Of a stretch of DNA of 46,730 nt, positions 22,686 to 31,594 are shown one piece after another. Both the position numbers and the translations under genes were made by a program. The DNA is from Clostridia bacterium. GTDB lineage: Bacteria; Bacillota; Clostridia; Christensenellales; UBA1242. The stretch is from contig JAGASX010000023.1 in assembly GCA_017621525.1 (NCBI GenBank), positions 1 through 46,730 of the forward strand, written 5' to 3'. How positions within the stretch are numbered: the first letter of the stretch is position 1; each line of letters begins with the position of its first letter. The notes under the pieces are model-generated. The model ran no database searches. It was not told where the DNA came from and was given only the letters and a program-made list of their open reading frames with translations.

Positions 22686-24209
22686 TTAAAAACTTTTGCC
22701 TTGAATTTGGCTTGAATAAGTGCTCCAACCGCTTGCCGCTTTGTATGCACTCTCGCTTGCCGTTGGTACATAAATTTTAAGTGATGAAGAGCAATTGTAG
22801 AACATATTATTCCCCCCAGTTGGTACAGAAGTTGCTTTTACATTTACCGTTGCAAGTCCTGTGCAACCATAGAAGGCGCCCGTTCCTATACTTGTTACGC
22901 TATTTGGTATGGTGATTGAGGTAAGCCCTGTGCAACTCTGGAAGGCAGAATAACCTATACTTGTTACGCTATTTGGTATTGTGATTGAGGTAAGGGATGT
23001 GCAACCCTTGAAGGCAGAGCCATAAATAACTTTACAACTGTTTTTTATCGTACATGAAGTTATACTTGTTGATGTTGCACTTACAAGGACTACATATGGG
23101 TTTGTGCTATTTCCCAAATATTTAGCATTATTATATGAGTTATATGTTAAATTTTCGCAACCTTCAAAGGCTTGCTGTCCTATATTTGTTACTCTATCTG
23201 GAATGGTGATTGATGTAAGGCCTGTGCAACCAGAGAAGGCTTGACTTCCTATACTTGTTACGCTATCTGGTATTGTGATTGAGGTAATGCCTGTGCAAGA
23301 TTTGAAGGTGCTCGCTCCTATACTTGTTACGCTGTTTGGGATTGTGATTGATGTAAGTCCTGTGCAACCATAGAAGGCCCAACTTCCTATACTTGTTACA
23401 CCACTGCCTATTGTTGCATTTGTAAGCCCTGTGCAACCATAGAAGGCATAATCTCCTATACTTGTTACGCTATTTGGTATAGTGATTGAGGTAAGTCCTG
23501 TGCAACCAGAGAAGGCGCTATCTCCTACACTTGTTACGCTGTTAGGAATTGTTGTGTTTTTACAACCATAAATAAGAGTGTTTGTTGAAGTTTCAATAAT
23601 TGCATTACAATTGTTTCTGCTGTCATATATACCATTTTCACTATCTACGCTTACACTCATAAGTCCCGTGCAACCATAGAAGGTATCCGTTCCTATACTT
23701 GTTACGCTATCTGGTATTGTGATTGAGGTAATGCCTGTGCAAGATTTGAAGGTGCTATCACCTATACTTGTTACGCTGTTTGGGATTGTGATTGAGGTAA
23801 GCCCTGTTCAATCATAGAAGGCCCAACTTCCTATACTTATTACGCTGTTTGGGACTGTGACACTCTCCAAAGATTTACAATTATAAAAAACTCCCTTGTT
23901 ATAGCGTGATGCGTCATAAATACTTGTAACTATATAAGTGTTTCCATTATACAAAATTATTGATGGGATTTCAGCTGAGGTAACTGATGTATCGCAATCA
24001 GTTACACTTGCAGTCATTGCAGTATTATCGTACGAAAAAGTTAAATAGGACACATCTTCAACTGGGGTTGGCTCCGGTACCGGCACAATATATTCTATAT
24101 CCCCACCCACTTTGAATTGAACTTCGGTAAGTGCCCACACGCCAACAATTAGAAGAATCGCCATAAGGCAAATCATTGAAATTGAAGTGATAAGTTTTTT
24201 GCTTTGCAT
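22686..24209 (-). pseudogene. BspA-like LRR surface protein, in-frame TGA
   Basis: One continuous frame from the ATG at 24209 to the stop at 22686 (507 codons) is interrupted only by a TGA at 23810-23808, after 133 codons. The residues at that point in all sibling repeats are FYGCTGL. Here two base changes give F-Y-D-stop-T-G-L (GGT to GAT, TGC to TGA), and the frame continues intact with perfect LRR units. The N-terminus has the shared export module (basic start, helix, GVWALTEVQFKVGGDIEYIVP), then a linker and about 14 BspA-type repeats ending in the common YVPTASESAYKAA...IQGKSF tail. AGGAGGGG gives a strong ribosome binding site. The downstream part has an internal ATG at 23660, but no signal peptide. 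It lies between ftsZ and spoIIGA. Sequencing error or recent nonsense mutation are both possible. Confidence 0.85.
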
Positions 24210-24226
24210 AATCCCCTCCTATGCGA

Positions 24227-24400
24227 CCAGATGTCGCCCGACTATCGTTAACTCTTTCTAAAATTTTGTTTTGTCTGTTCCACCAGCCTTACGCTGGGCG
24301 ATTATCGTTAAGCCTATCTAAATCCTCGTCTTTATCTGTTCCGAAAACTCCCCCAGTCAACCCATGCGGGTTGACAGCCCCCTCGGTGATGGGGCTTGTT
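24227..24400. repeat. Composite palindromic repeat, copy 6
   Basis: Two tandem copies of the element running from CCAG to CTGTTCC (24227-24282 and 24283-24343), then CTCCCCCAGTC...GACAGCCCCCTCGG (24349-24388). It lies in the predicted 190-bp leader of the broken LRR gene. Confidence 0.75.
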
Positions 24401-24419
24401 TTAGGCTTTGTTTTGAAGT

Positions 24420-24448
24420 ATTTTATCATATTATGTCGAATTATGCAA
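24420..24448 (-). promoter_or_regulatory. Conserved promoter of LRR surface gene
   Basis: Minus strand: TTGCAT, 17 nt, TAAAAT, within a 41-bp block (24416-24456) that differs from 1169-1209 at only two positions. The spacer again has two CATAAT repeats 10 bp apart. Confidence 0.6.
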
Positions 24449-24526
24449 ATTTTTATCGAATGTTTTTACAAATATTTTAAGATTTTTGGAAAAGCAAGAC
24501 AAAGCCGAGATTTTTAATTATATAAG

Positions 24527-24550
24527 CCGTCCCTTATTTATAAGGGACGG
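24527..24550. repeat. Isolated strong hairpin
   Basis: CCGTCCCTTA-4-TAAGGGACGG, a 10-bp perfect stem without a T run on either strand, so not a standard terminator. It separates the LRR promoter from the next repeat block. Confidence 0.6.
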
Positions 24551-24570
24551 TGCCTTAAGCGTCAGCGAAA

Positions 24571-24780
24571 GGCGGAAGGGATTTTTATGACACCCACCGC
24601 CCCTGCGGGGCACCTTCCTACGGCTAAAGGGGAAGGCTGTTAGCGGAGCGTGCTGGCGGGGCAAAAAAAGCACCCTGACAAGGGTGCCAATAAAATAAAA
24701 CTTATTAAAAAGCGTTTGCGGGGCTCCGGGGGAATCGCAACCCCCGGCCCTTTTGCTACTTTTCAGGCTGAAAAGTAGGG
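24571..24780. repeat. Composite palindromic repeat, copy 7
   Basis: CCGCCCCTGCGGGGCACC element (24597-24614), a CCTTCC...GGGAAGG element, and the two-hairpin module (24707-24780). Its first hairpin, CCGGGGG-8-CCCCCGG (24726-24747), equals copy 4, but its second stem is a different sequence, CTACTTTTCAG / CTGAAAAGTAG (24756-24778). It begins 5 bp after the ftsZ stop. With copy 6 it accounts for the 575-bp gap 24210-24784. Confidence 0.8.
24662..24688 (-). terminator. ftsZ terminator
   Basis: Minus-strand GCACCC-TTGTCA-GGGTGC followed by TTTTTTT, about 100 bp after the ftsZ stop and after the two-hairpin module. Confidence 0.88.
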
Positions 24781-24784
24781 CGTT

Positions 24785-25990
24785 TTATTTTTTATTTCTT
24801 CTTAACTTTTCAATCCATGGTGGAACGTTGGAGTTTTTAAGTTCCACGCGAGAAGAGCCGAGGTCTGCCGATTTTTTTTCAACAGAAACGTCTGGTTTTT
24901 GCACCTCTTCTTCCTTTTCTTGTTTAGCATAGTTTGCAAACATACTTCTGCCAGAGAAGTCTGGTCTTTGTGCCATATTGCCCATAGAGCGAGCAGTTTG
25001 CACATCATTTTGTTTTTCCTCTTCCTCTTTCATTTGTGCAGGGTTTTTAAAGCCTGTTGCAATAAGGGTGATTTCCACTTCATCTCTCATATTTTCATCA
25101 ATGCTTGTACCAAGAATGATGTTGCAGTTTTGGTCAACAACTTCGCGAACAAGTGATGCGGCCTCGCCAATATCATCTTGTGTAAGGTCATTGCCACCTT
25201 TGATGTTGATAAGAAGTCCGGTTGCGCCCTCAATTGTAGTTTCAAGAAGTGGGCTTGCAACTGCTTGTTTAACGGCTTCAAGTGCTTTATTTTCACCAGT
25301 GCCATAGCCAATACCCATGTGGGCAAGTCCTTTATCTTTCATAATTGTTGTAACGTCGGCAAAGTCAAGGTTGATAAGACCTGGGAAAACAATAAGGTCT
25401 GAAATACCTTGTACGCCTTGACGAAGAACATCATCGGCGAAACGGAAAGACTCTTGAATAGGTGTCTTTTTAGGCACGATTTGGAAAAGTTTTTCATTTG
25501 GGATAACAACAAGAGCATCAACATGTTGACGCAATTTTTCAAGTCCCTCTTCTGCGTTTTTGTGTCTTACAGGCCCTTCAAACATAAATGGTTTGGTGAT
25601 AACGGCAATTGTAAGAATACCAAGTTCTTTTTTAGCAATTTGAGCAATAACAGGTGCAGCGCCGGTACCTGTTCCGCCACCCATACCTGCTGTGATGAAA
25701 ACAAGGTTTGTATCCTTTAAAATTTCTGTAATTGCAGTTTTAGATTCTTCTGCTGCCTTTTGTCCAATTTCTGGGTTTGCGCCAGCACCGCGACCGCCGG
25801 TAAGTCTTTCACCTATTTGCAGTCTTGTTTCTGCCTTTGAAAGAAGAAGTGTTTGTTGGTCTGTGTTTACAGCAACAAATTCGGCAGATGCAACGCCCGC
25901 CTCAATCATTCTGTTTACGGCATTGTTTCCGCCACCGCCTACGCCAATAACCTTAATTTTGGTTGCAGAAGTATTAAAATTGTTATCCAT
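24785..25990 (-). CDS. ftsZ: Cell division protein FtsZ
   Basis: A 401-residue tubulin-like GTPase that forms the division ring. The N-terminal GTP-binding part has [14 protein letters not shown] and the tubulin signature GGGTGTG at 104-110; the polymerisation domain follows to about residue 315. A charged variable linker then leads to the conserved C-terminal peptide ending [13 protein letters not shown], which binds FtsA and other partners. AAGGAG precedes the ATG. It is 130 bp downstream of ftsA and ends with repeats and a terminator, so the ftsAZ transcript does not run into spoIIGA. Confidence 0.98.
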   Translation of the reverse strand: MDNNFNTSATKIKVIGVGGGGNNAVNRMIEAGVASAEFVAVNTDQQTLLLSKAETRLQIGERLTGGRGAGANPEIGQKAAEESKTAITEILKDTNLVFITAGMGGGTGTGAAPVIAQIAKKELGILTIAVITKPFMFEGPVRHKNAEEGLEKLRQHVDALVVIPNEKLFQIVPKKTPIQESFRFADDVLRQGVQGISDLIVFPGLINLDFADVTTIMKDKGLAHMGIGYGTGENKALEAVKQAVASPLLETTIEGATGLLINIKGGNDLTQDDIGEAASLVREVVDQNCNIILGTSIDENMRDEVEITLIATGFKNPAQMKEEEEKQNDVQTARSMGNMAQRPDFSGRSMFANYAKQEKEEEVQKPDVSVEKKSADLGSSRVELKNSNVPPWIEKLRRNKK

Positions 25991-26120
25991 TTTTGTGTTC
26001 TCCTTGTGATTTATAGCCCTATTGTAATACTTTTCGATTTATTTTGCAATCGTTTGAATGAAAATTTTTTAAAAAATGTATAAAATCATAAAATTTTTGC
26101 ATATTTATGCATCTTTGTGA

Positions 26121-27260
26121 TTATCTTTCACCGCTTTCAAGCGAGTTTAACGCAACGCTTACTAAAGAGTAAAGAGATGCAAGTTCTGCCTTTTCCTTGC
26201 CCGGAAGTGGTGGAACGCCATAGGCAATGTTTCTGCCAAGACATTTTGCAAGGAAGTCGCGTCCCCCTTTAAGTTTGCTTATGCCACCGCCGGTAAGGTA
26301 TACAGGAAGATAACTTGCAAATTGTTGATTGTGCAGTTGCAAGCATTTGGAAATAACCTCGGCAAGTTCTTCTATGCGATAGCCAACAACTTCGTTTGCC
26401 TCGTTAAGCATAATTTTTGTGGTTGTGCCCATATCGGTTGTAAGGTGATAGCAATCGTTTTGTTTGCCTTTAAGGGAAAGAACAACCTGTTTTTTAAGCC
26501 TGTCCGCCTCACCCATTGAAAGGTTGAACGCCTCGCTTAAATCATTGGTGATAAAACCGCCACCGCGTGAAAATGATGTAAGAAGAATAAGCCCCTCACC
26601 CTTTGTAAGGGCAATGCTTGTTGTAAGGTCGCCACTGTCGATAAGCAGTGCCAAATCTTCTTTCTTTTCAGCCGGTATAATAAAATGTGCTTGGGCAAGA
26701 GGCTCGCTGATATATTCAACAGCACTGAAACCAAGCCCGCCAACAATTTCATTGAAAAGGTCGATAAATTCTTTATTAGCGTATATTACAGAAAGTTTTC
26801 CGGTGATTGCAGAACCGCTTTCTCCAATAGGCGAAAGGGTTGTGCGACCGTCAATCACATACTCCACCGCGCTTACGCTTACAACTTCAACATTGGCGTT
26901 TTTTGCCTTTTCACCAGCCATATATTGCAGGCTGTCGATGTCTGCCTTTTTAACCTTGCGACGTTCCCCAAAATTAAAGGCAACTTCGGTTGTAAACACC
27001 GATGAAAATTCGGCAGGTACGCCTATGTAAACCTTGTCAATTCTGTCAAGGTAAGCCTCAAATTCGGCAACAACGCCCTCAAAGATTGGATAAATTTTTT
27101 CTTTATCCAAAAATTCGCCCTCATAGAAGCCGTCATATTCCACCTCTTTAAGACCGCGAACATTGAAAGTGCCATTAAGCCCTCTGCCCGCCACCACTGC
27201 GCGAACTTTGGAAGAGCCAATATCAAAAACCAAAACAAATTTACTTTTTTTCATAGTCAT
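26121..27260 (-). CDS. ftsA: Cell division protein FtsA
   Basis: A 379-residue actin-like protein that anchors FtsZ to the membrane. Visible are the phosphate-1 motif FDIGSSKVRAVV, the phosphate-2 region ALLIDSGDLTTSIAL and the adenosine-motif VYLTGGGISKLKG. The C-terminal amphipathic membrane-targeting helix is not obvious: the protein ends YSLVSVALNSLESGER, shorter than usual, so membrane attachment may differ. The ATG pair at 27260 and 27254 leaves the exact start open; the ribosome binding site is weak. It lies between ftsQ and ftsZ in the conserved order. Confidence 0.93.
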   Translation of the reverse strand: MTMKKSKFVLVFDIGSSKVRAVVAGRGLNGTFNVRGLKEVEYDGFYEGEFLDKEKIYPIFEGVVAEFEAYLDRIDKVYIGVPAEFSSVFTTEVAFNFGERRKVKKADIDSLQYMAGEKAKNANVEVVSVSAVEYVIDGRTTLSPIGESGSAITGKLSVIYANKEFIDLFNEIVGGLGFSAVEYISEPLAQAHFIIPAEKKEDLALLIDSGDLTTSIALTKGEGLILLTSFSRGGGFITNDLSEAFNLSMGEADRLKKQVVLSLKGKQNDCYHLTTDMGTTTKIMLNEANEVVGYRIEELAEVISKCLQLHNQQFASYLPVYLTGGGISKLKGGRDFLAKCLGRNIAYGVPPLPGKEKAELASLYSLVSVALNSLESGER

Positions 27261-27321
27261 CTCACTTATTTTTCATTTTAAAACAAAAAAGCCCGTTTGT
27301 CAAACATAACAAAGGGCATTA

Positions 27322-28170
27322 TTATATAAAAATATCAAAATAGCACTCATTTTCCCCACGCGACGGGCTTAAATAACTGCAAATTTCAATTGTGCAGGTG
27401 CGAAGAATAGCCTCTGTAAGCAAAACTTCCCCCTCTGGCGTGGATAAAGGCTTGCCAATATAGGTGAAAAGTTGGCTGTACACATCAAGCATAAGTTTCA
27501 CCTTTGCAGTAAGCCCCCTATCGGCGTTTACAATTCTCACAGTTTGTCCGCTGTAAAGGGCAAGCGTAAAAACTTTTTCATCTTTGCCTGTAGCGGTGTT
27601 TCTTTCTGTTGTAAGGGAAACAGATTTTATAAGTTCAGTTTGCTCGCCCAAGGTGCGATTATTTTCAAAAAATGCGTCATAAAGTGGTGGAACCAAAACA
27701 TCTTGCAAATATTCCCCAACTTTCACATCTTTGGCAGGTTGGTTTTCAAGTGTAAGCAAAATTGGCGAACTTGTGGTGTTTTCAAAGTTCTCTTCCACTT
27801 TTAAAACACGCAAGTTTTGGTCGCAAATATAGTGCCCGTCCTCAAAGGCAATGGCATAAACTTCCTGCCTTTGGGCAAGGTGAATTACAAATGTTGACGG
27901 GAAAACCGTTTCTATATTCACAACATCAATGTATGGGTGCATTTCTTCAATTTGCTTAACAGCCTTTTTCTTGCCCTTAAACAAAACAGAGCCACCCTTT
28001 TTTATTCCGCTTTCTAAAATTATTTCTTCATCGGTGGCGGATATTTCGCTGTGGCTTGTACGCCAATCTATTTGTATGGTCTTTAAAGAAAAAAGGGTAA
28101 AACAAAGGGTGAGGACAAGCCCCAAAACCAAAACCAAACTGCAAATTGTTATGATTGTCTTTTTTTTCAA
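27322..28170 (-). CDS. ftsQ: Divisome protein FtsQ/DivIB
   Basis: A 282-residue bitopic membrane protein. There is a short basic cytoplasmic start, one transmembrane segment (residues 5-27), and then a POTRA domain beginning LKTIQIDWRTSHSEISATDEEIILESG and containing EEMHPYIDVVNIETVFPSTFVIHLAQR. A beta domain follows. FtsQ/DivIB links septal wall synthesis to the ring. The ATG overlaps the murA stop by 4 nt. The position murA-ftsQ-ftsA-ftsZ is typical for Firmicutes. Sequence similarity in this family is low, so the call leans on topology, POTRA pattern and context. Confidence 0.87.
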   Translation of the reverse strand: MKKKTIITICSLVLVLGLVLTLCFTLFSLKTIQIDWRTSHSEISATDEEIILESGIKKGGSVLFKGKKKAVKQIEEMHPYIDVVNIETVFPSTFVIHLAQRQEVYAIAFEDGHYICDQNLRVLKVEENFENTTSSPILLTLENQPAKDVKVGEYLQDVLVPPLYDAFFENNRTLGEQTELIKSVSLTTERNTATGKDEKVFTLALYSGQTVRIVNADRGLTAKVKLMLDVYSQLFTYIGKPLSTPEGEVLLTEAILRTCTIEICSYLSPSRGENECYFDIFI

Positions 28171-29426
28171 CCCTCTTTTATCCTTTTTATCTCCGCCCCA
28201 AGTGAGGCAAGTTTTTCCTCTATTTTATAGTATCCTCGGTCTATAAGCCCAATGTTTTTTATTGTAGAATAGCCCTCTGCCCTTAAAGATGCAAGCACAA
28301 GGCTTGCGCCACCTCGCAGGTCTGGCGTAACAAGGTCTGCCCCATAAAGCATATCCCTGCCCTTAACAATGGCAATTCCGCCTCGCATACGAATATCGGC
28401 ACCCATTTTAAGAAGTTCACCAATATGCTTGTTTCTTGCCTCAAAAAGGTTTTCAATAATAAGCGAATAGCCTTCGCTTACGCAGGCAAGTGCGGTGATT
28501 TGCGATTGCAAATCTGTTGGAAATGCAGGATATACACCCGTTTCCACCTCTCCCAAATTTTTGGGGTGCCCATCTGCCAACACCTCAATTGTATCATCTT
28601 TAACCTTAATTTTGCAAGCGGTTTGCATAAGTTTTGCAATCAACTTATCATTGTGGCTTGCTATGGCGTTTTTAAGCACTACACGTCCTCCACACATTGC
28701 AACGGCAATCATGTACGTACCTGCCTCTATGCGGTCTGGGATAACATAATGGCTTGCACCATGAAGTTTTTTCCCTCCGGTTATGGTTATCACACTTTCG
28801 CCTGCACCGCTCACCTGCCCGCCACAAGCATTGATAAAGTTTTGCAGGTCAACAATTTCAGGCTCTTGCGCACAATTAAAAATTCTCGTCTGCCCCTGCA
28901 AAGAGGTTGCATACATCATAAGGTTTTCGGTTGCACCAACGCTTGGAAAAGAAAGGGTAACGTCGCCCCCATTTTTATTTAACACACCTGCGTATATGTA
29001 ACCATTTTTCTCAACCACCTTGGCACCCAAAGTGCGAAGTCCGCCCAAATGCAAATCAATTGGGCGAAGTCCTATATCGCAACCGCCAGGATATGCAACT
29101 TTTGCAGATTTCATGCGTGCAAGAATGGGGCCAAGCGTGAAAATTGAAGAGCGCACAACAGATGCCACCTCATGGCTTACCGTATCAGCAGAAAGATTGC
29201 GACAATCCAAAATAAGCCTTTGCCCCTGCCATTTAGCCTTTCCGCCCAAGCCCTCGATGATTTTACACATTGCAAGCACATCGCTGTATGGCACGGCATT
29301 TTCAATGCACACCTCATCATCAACCAAGATTGATGATGCAATAATTGGCAAAAGTGAATTTTTTGCCCCAAAAATTTCAACCTCTCCGTTAAGAGGCTTT
29401 CCTCCAACAACAAAAAACTGTTCCAT
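28167..29426 (-). CDS. murA: UDP-GlcNAc 1-carboxyvinyltransferase MurA
   Basis: A 419-residue EPSP-synthase-fold enzyme catalysing the first committed step of peptidoglycan synthesis, the transfer of enolpyruvate from PEP to UDP-GlcNAc. Substrate-binding K22-N23 is present (FGAKNSLLP), and the catalytic Cys116 sits in YPGGCDIGLRPIDLHL; this Cys form is the fosfomycin-sensitive type. PDRIEAGTYMIA and TPDLRGGASLVLA complete the family motifs. It lies 36 bp after gmk-like and is coupled to ftsQ. Confidence 0.97.
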   Translation of the reverse strand: MEQFFVVGGKPLNGEVEIFGAKNSLLPIIASSILVDDEVCIENAVPYSDVLAMCKIIEGLGGKAKWQGQRLILDCRNLSADTVSHEVASVVRSSIFTLGPILARMKSAKVAYPGGCDIGLRPIDLHLGGLRTLGAKVVEKNGYIYAGVLNKNGGDVTLSFPSVGATENLMMYATSLQGQTRIFNCAQEPEIVDLQNFINACGGQVSGAGESVITITGGKKLHGASHYVIPDRIEAGTYMIAVAMCGGRVVLKNAIASHNDKLIAKLMQTACKIKVKDDTIEVLADGHPKNLGEVETGVYPAFPTDLQSQITALACVSEGYSLIIENLFEARNKHIGELLKMGADIRMRGGIAIVKGRDMLYGADLVTPDLRGGASLVLASLRAEGYSTIKNIGLIDRGYYKIEEKLASLGAEIKRIKEG

Positions 29427-29462
29427 ATTTTCATATATGAAACAGCCCTGCCATTTGCCCCT

Positions 29463-30023
29463 TTATTTTTTCACATTGTCCAAAAATTTATTAATTGAAG
29501 AAATTGTCTTTTCAAGGTCTATATTTTCAATCACAAGGTCATAGTCGCATTTATAACTTCTTTCAAGTTCGCCACGCGATATTCGTTTTTCAATATCGGC
29601 GGGTGCGTCGCCTCTGTTTGTAAGCCGTGCCCGTATAACTTCATCTGGCGCGTCCAAAAAAATAGATACCATAGGGCACTTGCCTGCAAAAAACTTTTTC
29701 AAATTGCGATTGCCTTTCACGTCTATATCGCGCATAAAATCAAGGTTTTGGTTGTCTACAACAAATTGCAGACGTTCAAGCAGTGTGCCATAATAGTTGC
29801 CATGCACATTTTCATATTCAAAAAAACGCCCTTCACTTATGCCCTTTTCAAATTCTTGCACTGACATATACACATAGGTTTTATTGTCGCTGTCGCTTTC
29901 GCGTGGCGGACGAGTTGTTGCCGAAGAATATTCAAGACACCGCAGATTTGCCCTCTCACTTAAAAGTCTGTTTATAACGGTATTTTTTCCACTTCCAGAA
30001 ATTCCACTTACAACAATAAACAT
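29463..30023 (-). CDS. Guanylate kinase family protein
   Basis: A 186-residue P-loop kinase when started at the ATG at 30023, which has AAGGGG 7 nt upstream; a longer frame to 30074 lacks support. The P-loop is GISGSGKNT, followed by SSATTRPPRESDSDNKTYVYMS and MRDIDVKGNRNLKKFF, the GMP-binding and lid motifs of guanylate kinase. The residues after TTRPPR are ESDSDNK rather than the usual GE-containing segment, and the Walker A ends in Asn-Thr, so it may be a divergent paralogue and not the housekeeping Gmk. It is placed between cwlD and murA, 51 bp from cwlD. Confidence 0.8.
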   Translation of the reverse strand: MFIVVSGISGSGKNTVINRLLSERANLRCLEYSSATTRPPRESDSDNKTYVYMSVQEFEKGISEGRFFEYENVHGNYYGTLLERLQFVVDNQNLDFMRDIDVKGNRNLKKFFAGKCPMVSIFLDAPDEVIRARLTNRGDAPADIEKRISRGELERSYKCDYDLVIENIDLEKTISSINKFLDNVKK

Positions 30024-30074
30024 ATTTATCCCCTTTTGGTAAGGATAGCACATTTGCCGGCAAGGTGCAAACAT

Positions 30075-30761
30075 TTACATCTTAAAATATGATAAAATTC
30101 CCGCAAGCAGGGCATAACAAAAGTTTTGGCGGTATGTTTCATCAAGCAAATTTTTCTCTTCTTCGGGGTTGGATAAAAATCCGCACTCCACAAGCACAGC
30201 CGGCATAGCCGAAACGTTTAGCACAAAATAGTCGCCAACGGTTACATAATCCCTTGCATTATCAAAAGATTGACAAACCGATGTTTGCACACTTTTGGCA
30301 AGGTTAAACCCACTTTCACTGCCCTTGGCATAAAAAATTTGTGCACCACTGCAACTTGGCAGAGGAAAAGAATTCATATGCAAACTTATCATCAAATTGG
30401 CATTGGAAGAATTGATAATTTGCCTGCGCCTTTCCATTTCACTACGCTTTTTATTTGAGGCGGTTTCTTCATACAAGCCATTCATATTACTGCGCGTCAT
30501 AACAACGCCAATTCCAAAATCTTGGCACAAATCACGAAGGGTGCAGGCATATTTAAGATTAAGTTCGCTTTCACTTACGCCGGTTTTGACGCCTGTTGCC
30601 CCACCGTCGCGTCCACCATGCCCAGCGTCAATAACAACCACGTATGTTGGTTTCGGCATTGTGGAACTTGGCAAGTATGCAAACGCCGTTGCCCCAGCAA
30701 TGGCAACAATCACCGCCACCAGCGCCCAAATATAGCATTTTTTAAAAACAAGAAATTTCAT
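30075..30761 (-). CDS. cwlD: N-acetylmuramoyl-L-alanine amidase CwlD-like
   Basis: A 228-residue Amidase_3 protein. There is a signal anchor at residues 11-30, then the zinc amidase domain with H48 (DAGHGG), E64 (SESELNL), H128 (SLHMNS) and the catalytic E192 (LVECGFLSNPEEE). In spore formers CwlD strips peptides from muramic acid so that muramic-delta-lactam can be made in the cortex, which germination lytic enzymes need. Size and signal anchor match CwlD rather than the larger vegetative amidases. No ribosome binding site precedes the ATG. A sigma-E-like site (TTATATA, 14 nt, CATATTTT) ends 5 nt before it. Being inside the mur/fts series is unusual. Confidence 0.85.
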   Translation of the reverse strand: MKFLVFKKCYIWALVAVIVAIAGATAFAYLPSSTMPKPTYVVVIDAGHGGRDGGATGVKTGVSESELNLKYACTLRDLCQDFGIGVVMTRSNMNGLYEETASNKKRSEMERRRQIINSSNANLMISLHMNSFPLPSCSGAQIFYAKGSESGFNLAKSVQTSVCQSFDNARDYVTVGDYFVLNVSAMPAVLVECGFLSNPEEEKNLLDETYRQNFCYALLAGILSYFKM

Positions 30762-30844
30762 GCAATAAAATATGACAAAATGATTGGATATATAACTTAT
30801 AAAACTTAAAATACCTTTTGATTATTTATATAACATTGTTTTAT

Positions 30845-30872
30845 TTGACAAAAGAAATTTTGCGGTTAAAAT
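30845..30872 (+). promoter_or_regulatory. Strong promoter, predicted leaderless start
   Basis: TTGACA, 16 nt, TAAAAT, then 7 nt to the ATG at 30880. No Shine-Dalgarno sequence lies between. Confidence 0.75.
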
Positions 30873-30879
30873 ATATTGT

Positions 30880-31518
30880 ATGAAAAAAATTATGCTTATT
30901 GCCTTTGCAATTTTGTTGTGCTTGACATCTCCCCTCACTTTTGGTGGCGGGCAGGTTTTTGCACTTGATGCAGGACTTTCTGCAAGTGTGATTGCCTCTC
31001 ATTGCCAAATGTATGAAAGGGCGGATTTTTCCTCCCAAGTGGTAACCGATGAAGAGGGGCAAATTATATACCTGCACCACAATCAAAAGGTGGAAGTCCT
31101 TTCAATTGAGGGCGATTTTGCCCAAGTTGAAACAGCAGAAGATGTGCAAGGCTTTGTATATAAATACTATCTCACGCAAAACACCTCGCAAGTGGTTTAT
31201 CCGATTTTTAATGCAAGCGTGATTGCTGATGACGCCAAAATTTACGACATGGACCTTGCCGACACCGGTTTTCGCCTGCAAAAGGGAACGCGAGTGCTTG
31301 TATATAAAAGTTTCAGCGAAAAAAAGGACTATACCGCGGTGCAAGTTGTGCTTGAAGACGGCAGTTTGTATAACGGATATATGCTGACAAAAGAGGTCAG
31401 CCCAGACGGCATAAGCGGACTTCTTGTTGCGGGAATATCAATAATCATTGCCCTTGTAACAATTGTGCTTTCAATTGTTTTCATCAAAAAGAAGAAAAAA
31501 GATAAAAAAGGGCGATAA
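30880..31518 (+). CDS. Exported SH3-like protein with C-terminal membrane anchor
   Basis: A 212-residue protein with a clear signal peptide (MKKIMLIAFAILLCLTSPL, cleavage likely after VFA near residue 27). Two bacterial-SH3-like repeats follow: residues 33-95, with HCQMYERADFSSQVV and KVEVLSIEGDFAQVE, and 105-165, with DAKIYDMDLADTG and TRVLVYKSFSEKKDY. A transmembrane helix (about 178-203) and a strongly basic tail KKKKKDKKGR close it, so the SH3 part faces outside. SH3b domains often bind cell wall peptides. It is divergent from cwlD, and the likely leaderless start is described at its promoter. No specific family recognised. Confidence 0.85.
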   Translation: MKKIMLIAFAILLCLTSPLTFGGGQVFALDAGLSASVIASHCQMYERADFSSQVVTDEEGQIIYLHHNQKVEVLSIEGDFAQVETAEDVQGFVYKYYLTQNTSQVVYPIFNASVIADDAKIYDMDLADTGFRLQKGTRVLVYKSFSEKKDYTAVQVVLEDGSLYNGYMLTKEVSPDGISGLLVAGISIIIALVTIVLSIVFIKKKKKDKKGR

Positions 31519-31544
31519 AAAAGCAAAATTTTTGTCAGTAAAGA

Positions 31545-31574
31545 TTGAAAATCGCCCTCTCTCCCCTTTACAAT
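31545..31574 (+). promoter_or_regulatory. Promoter of coiled-coil gene
   Basis: TTGAAA, 18 nt, TACAAT; AAGGAGAG then precedes the ATG at 31595. Confidence 0.6.
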
Positions 31575-31594
31575 ATTCAAAAAAGGAGAGAATT

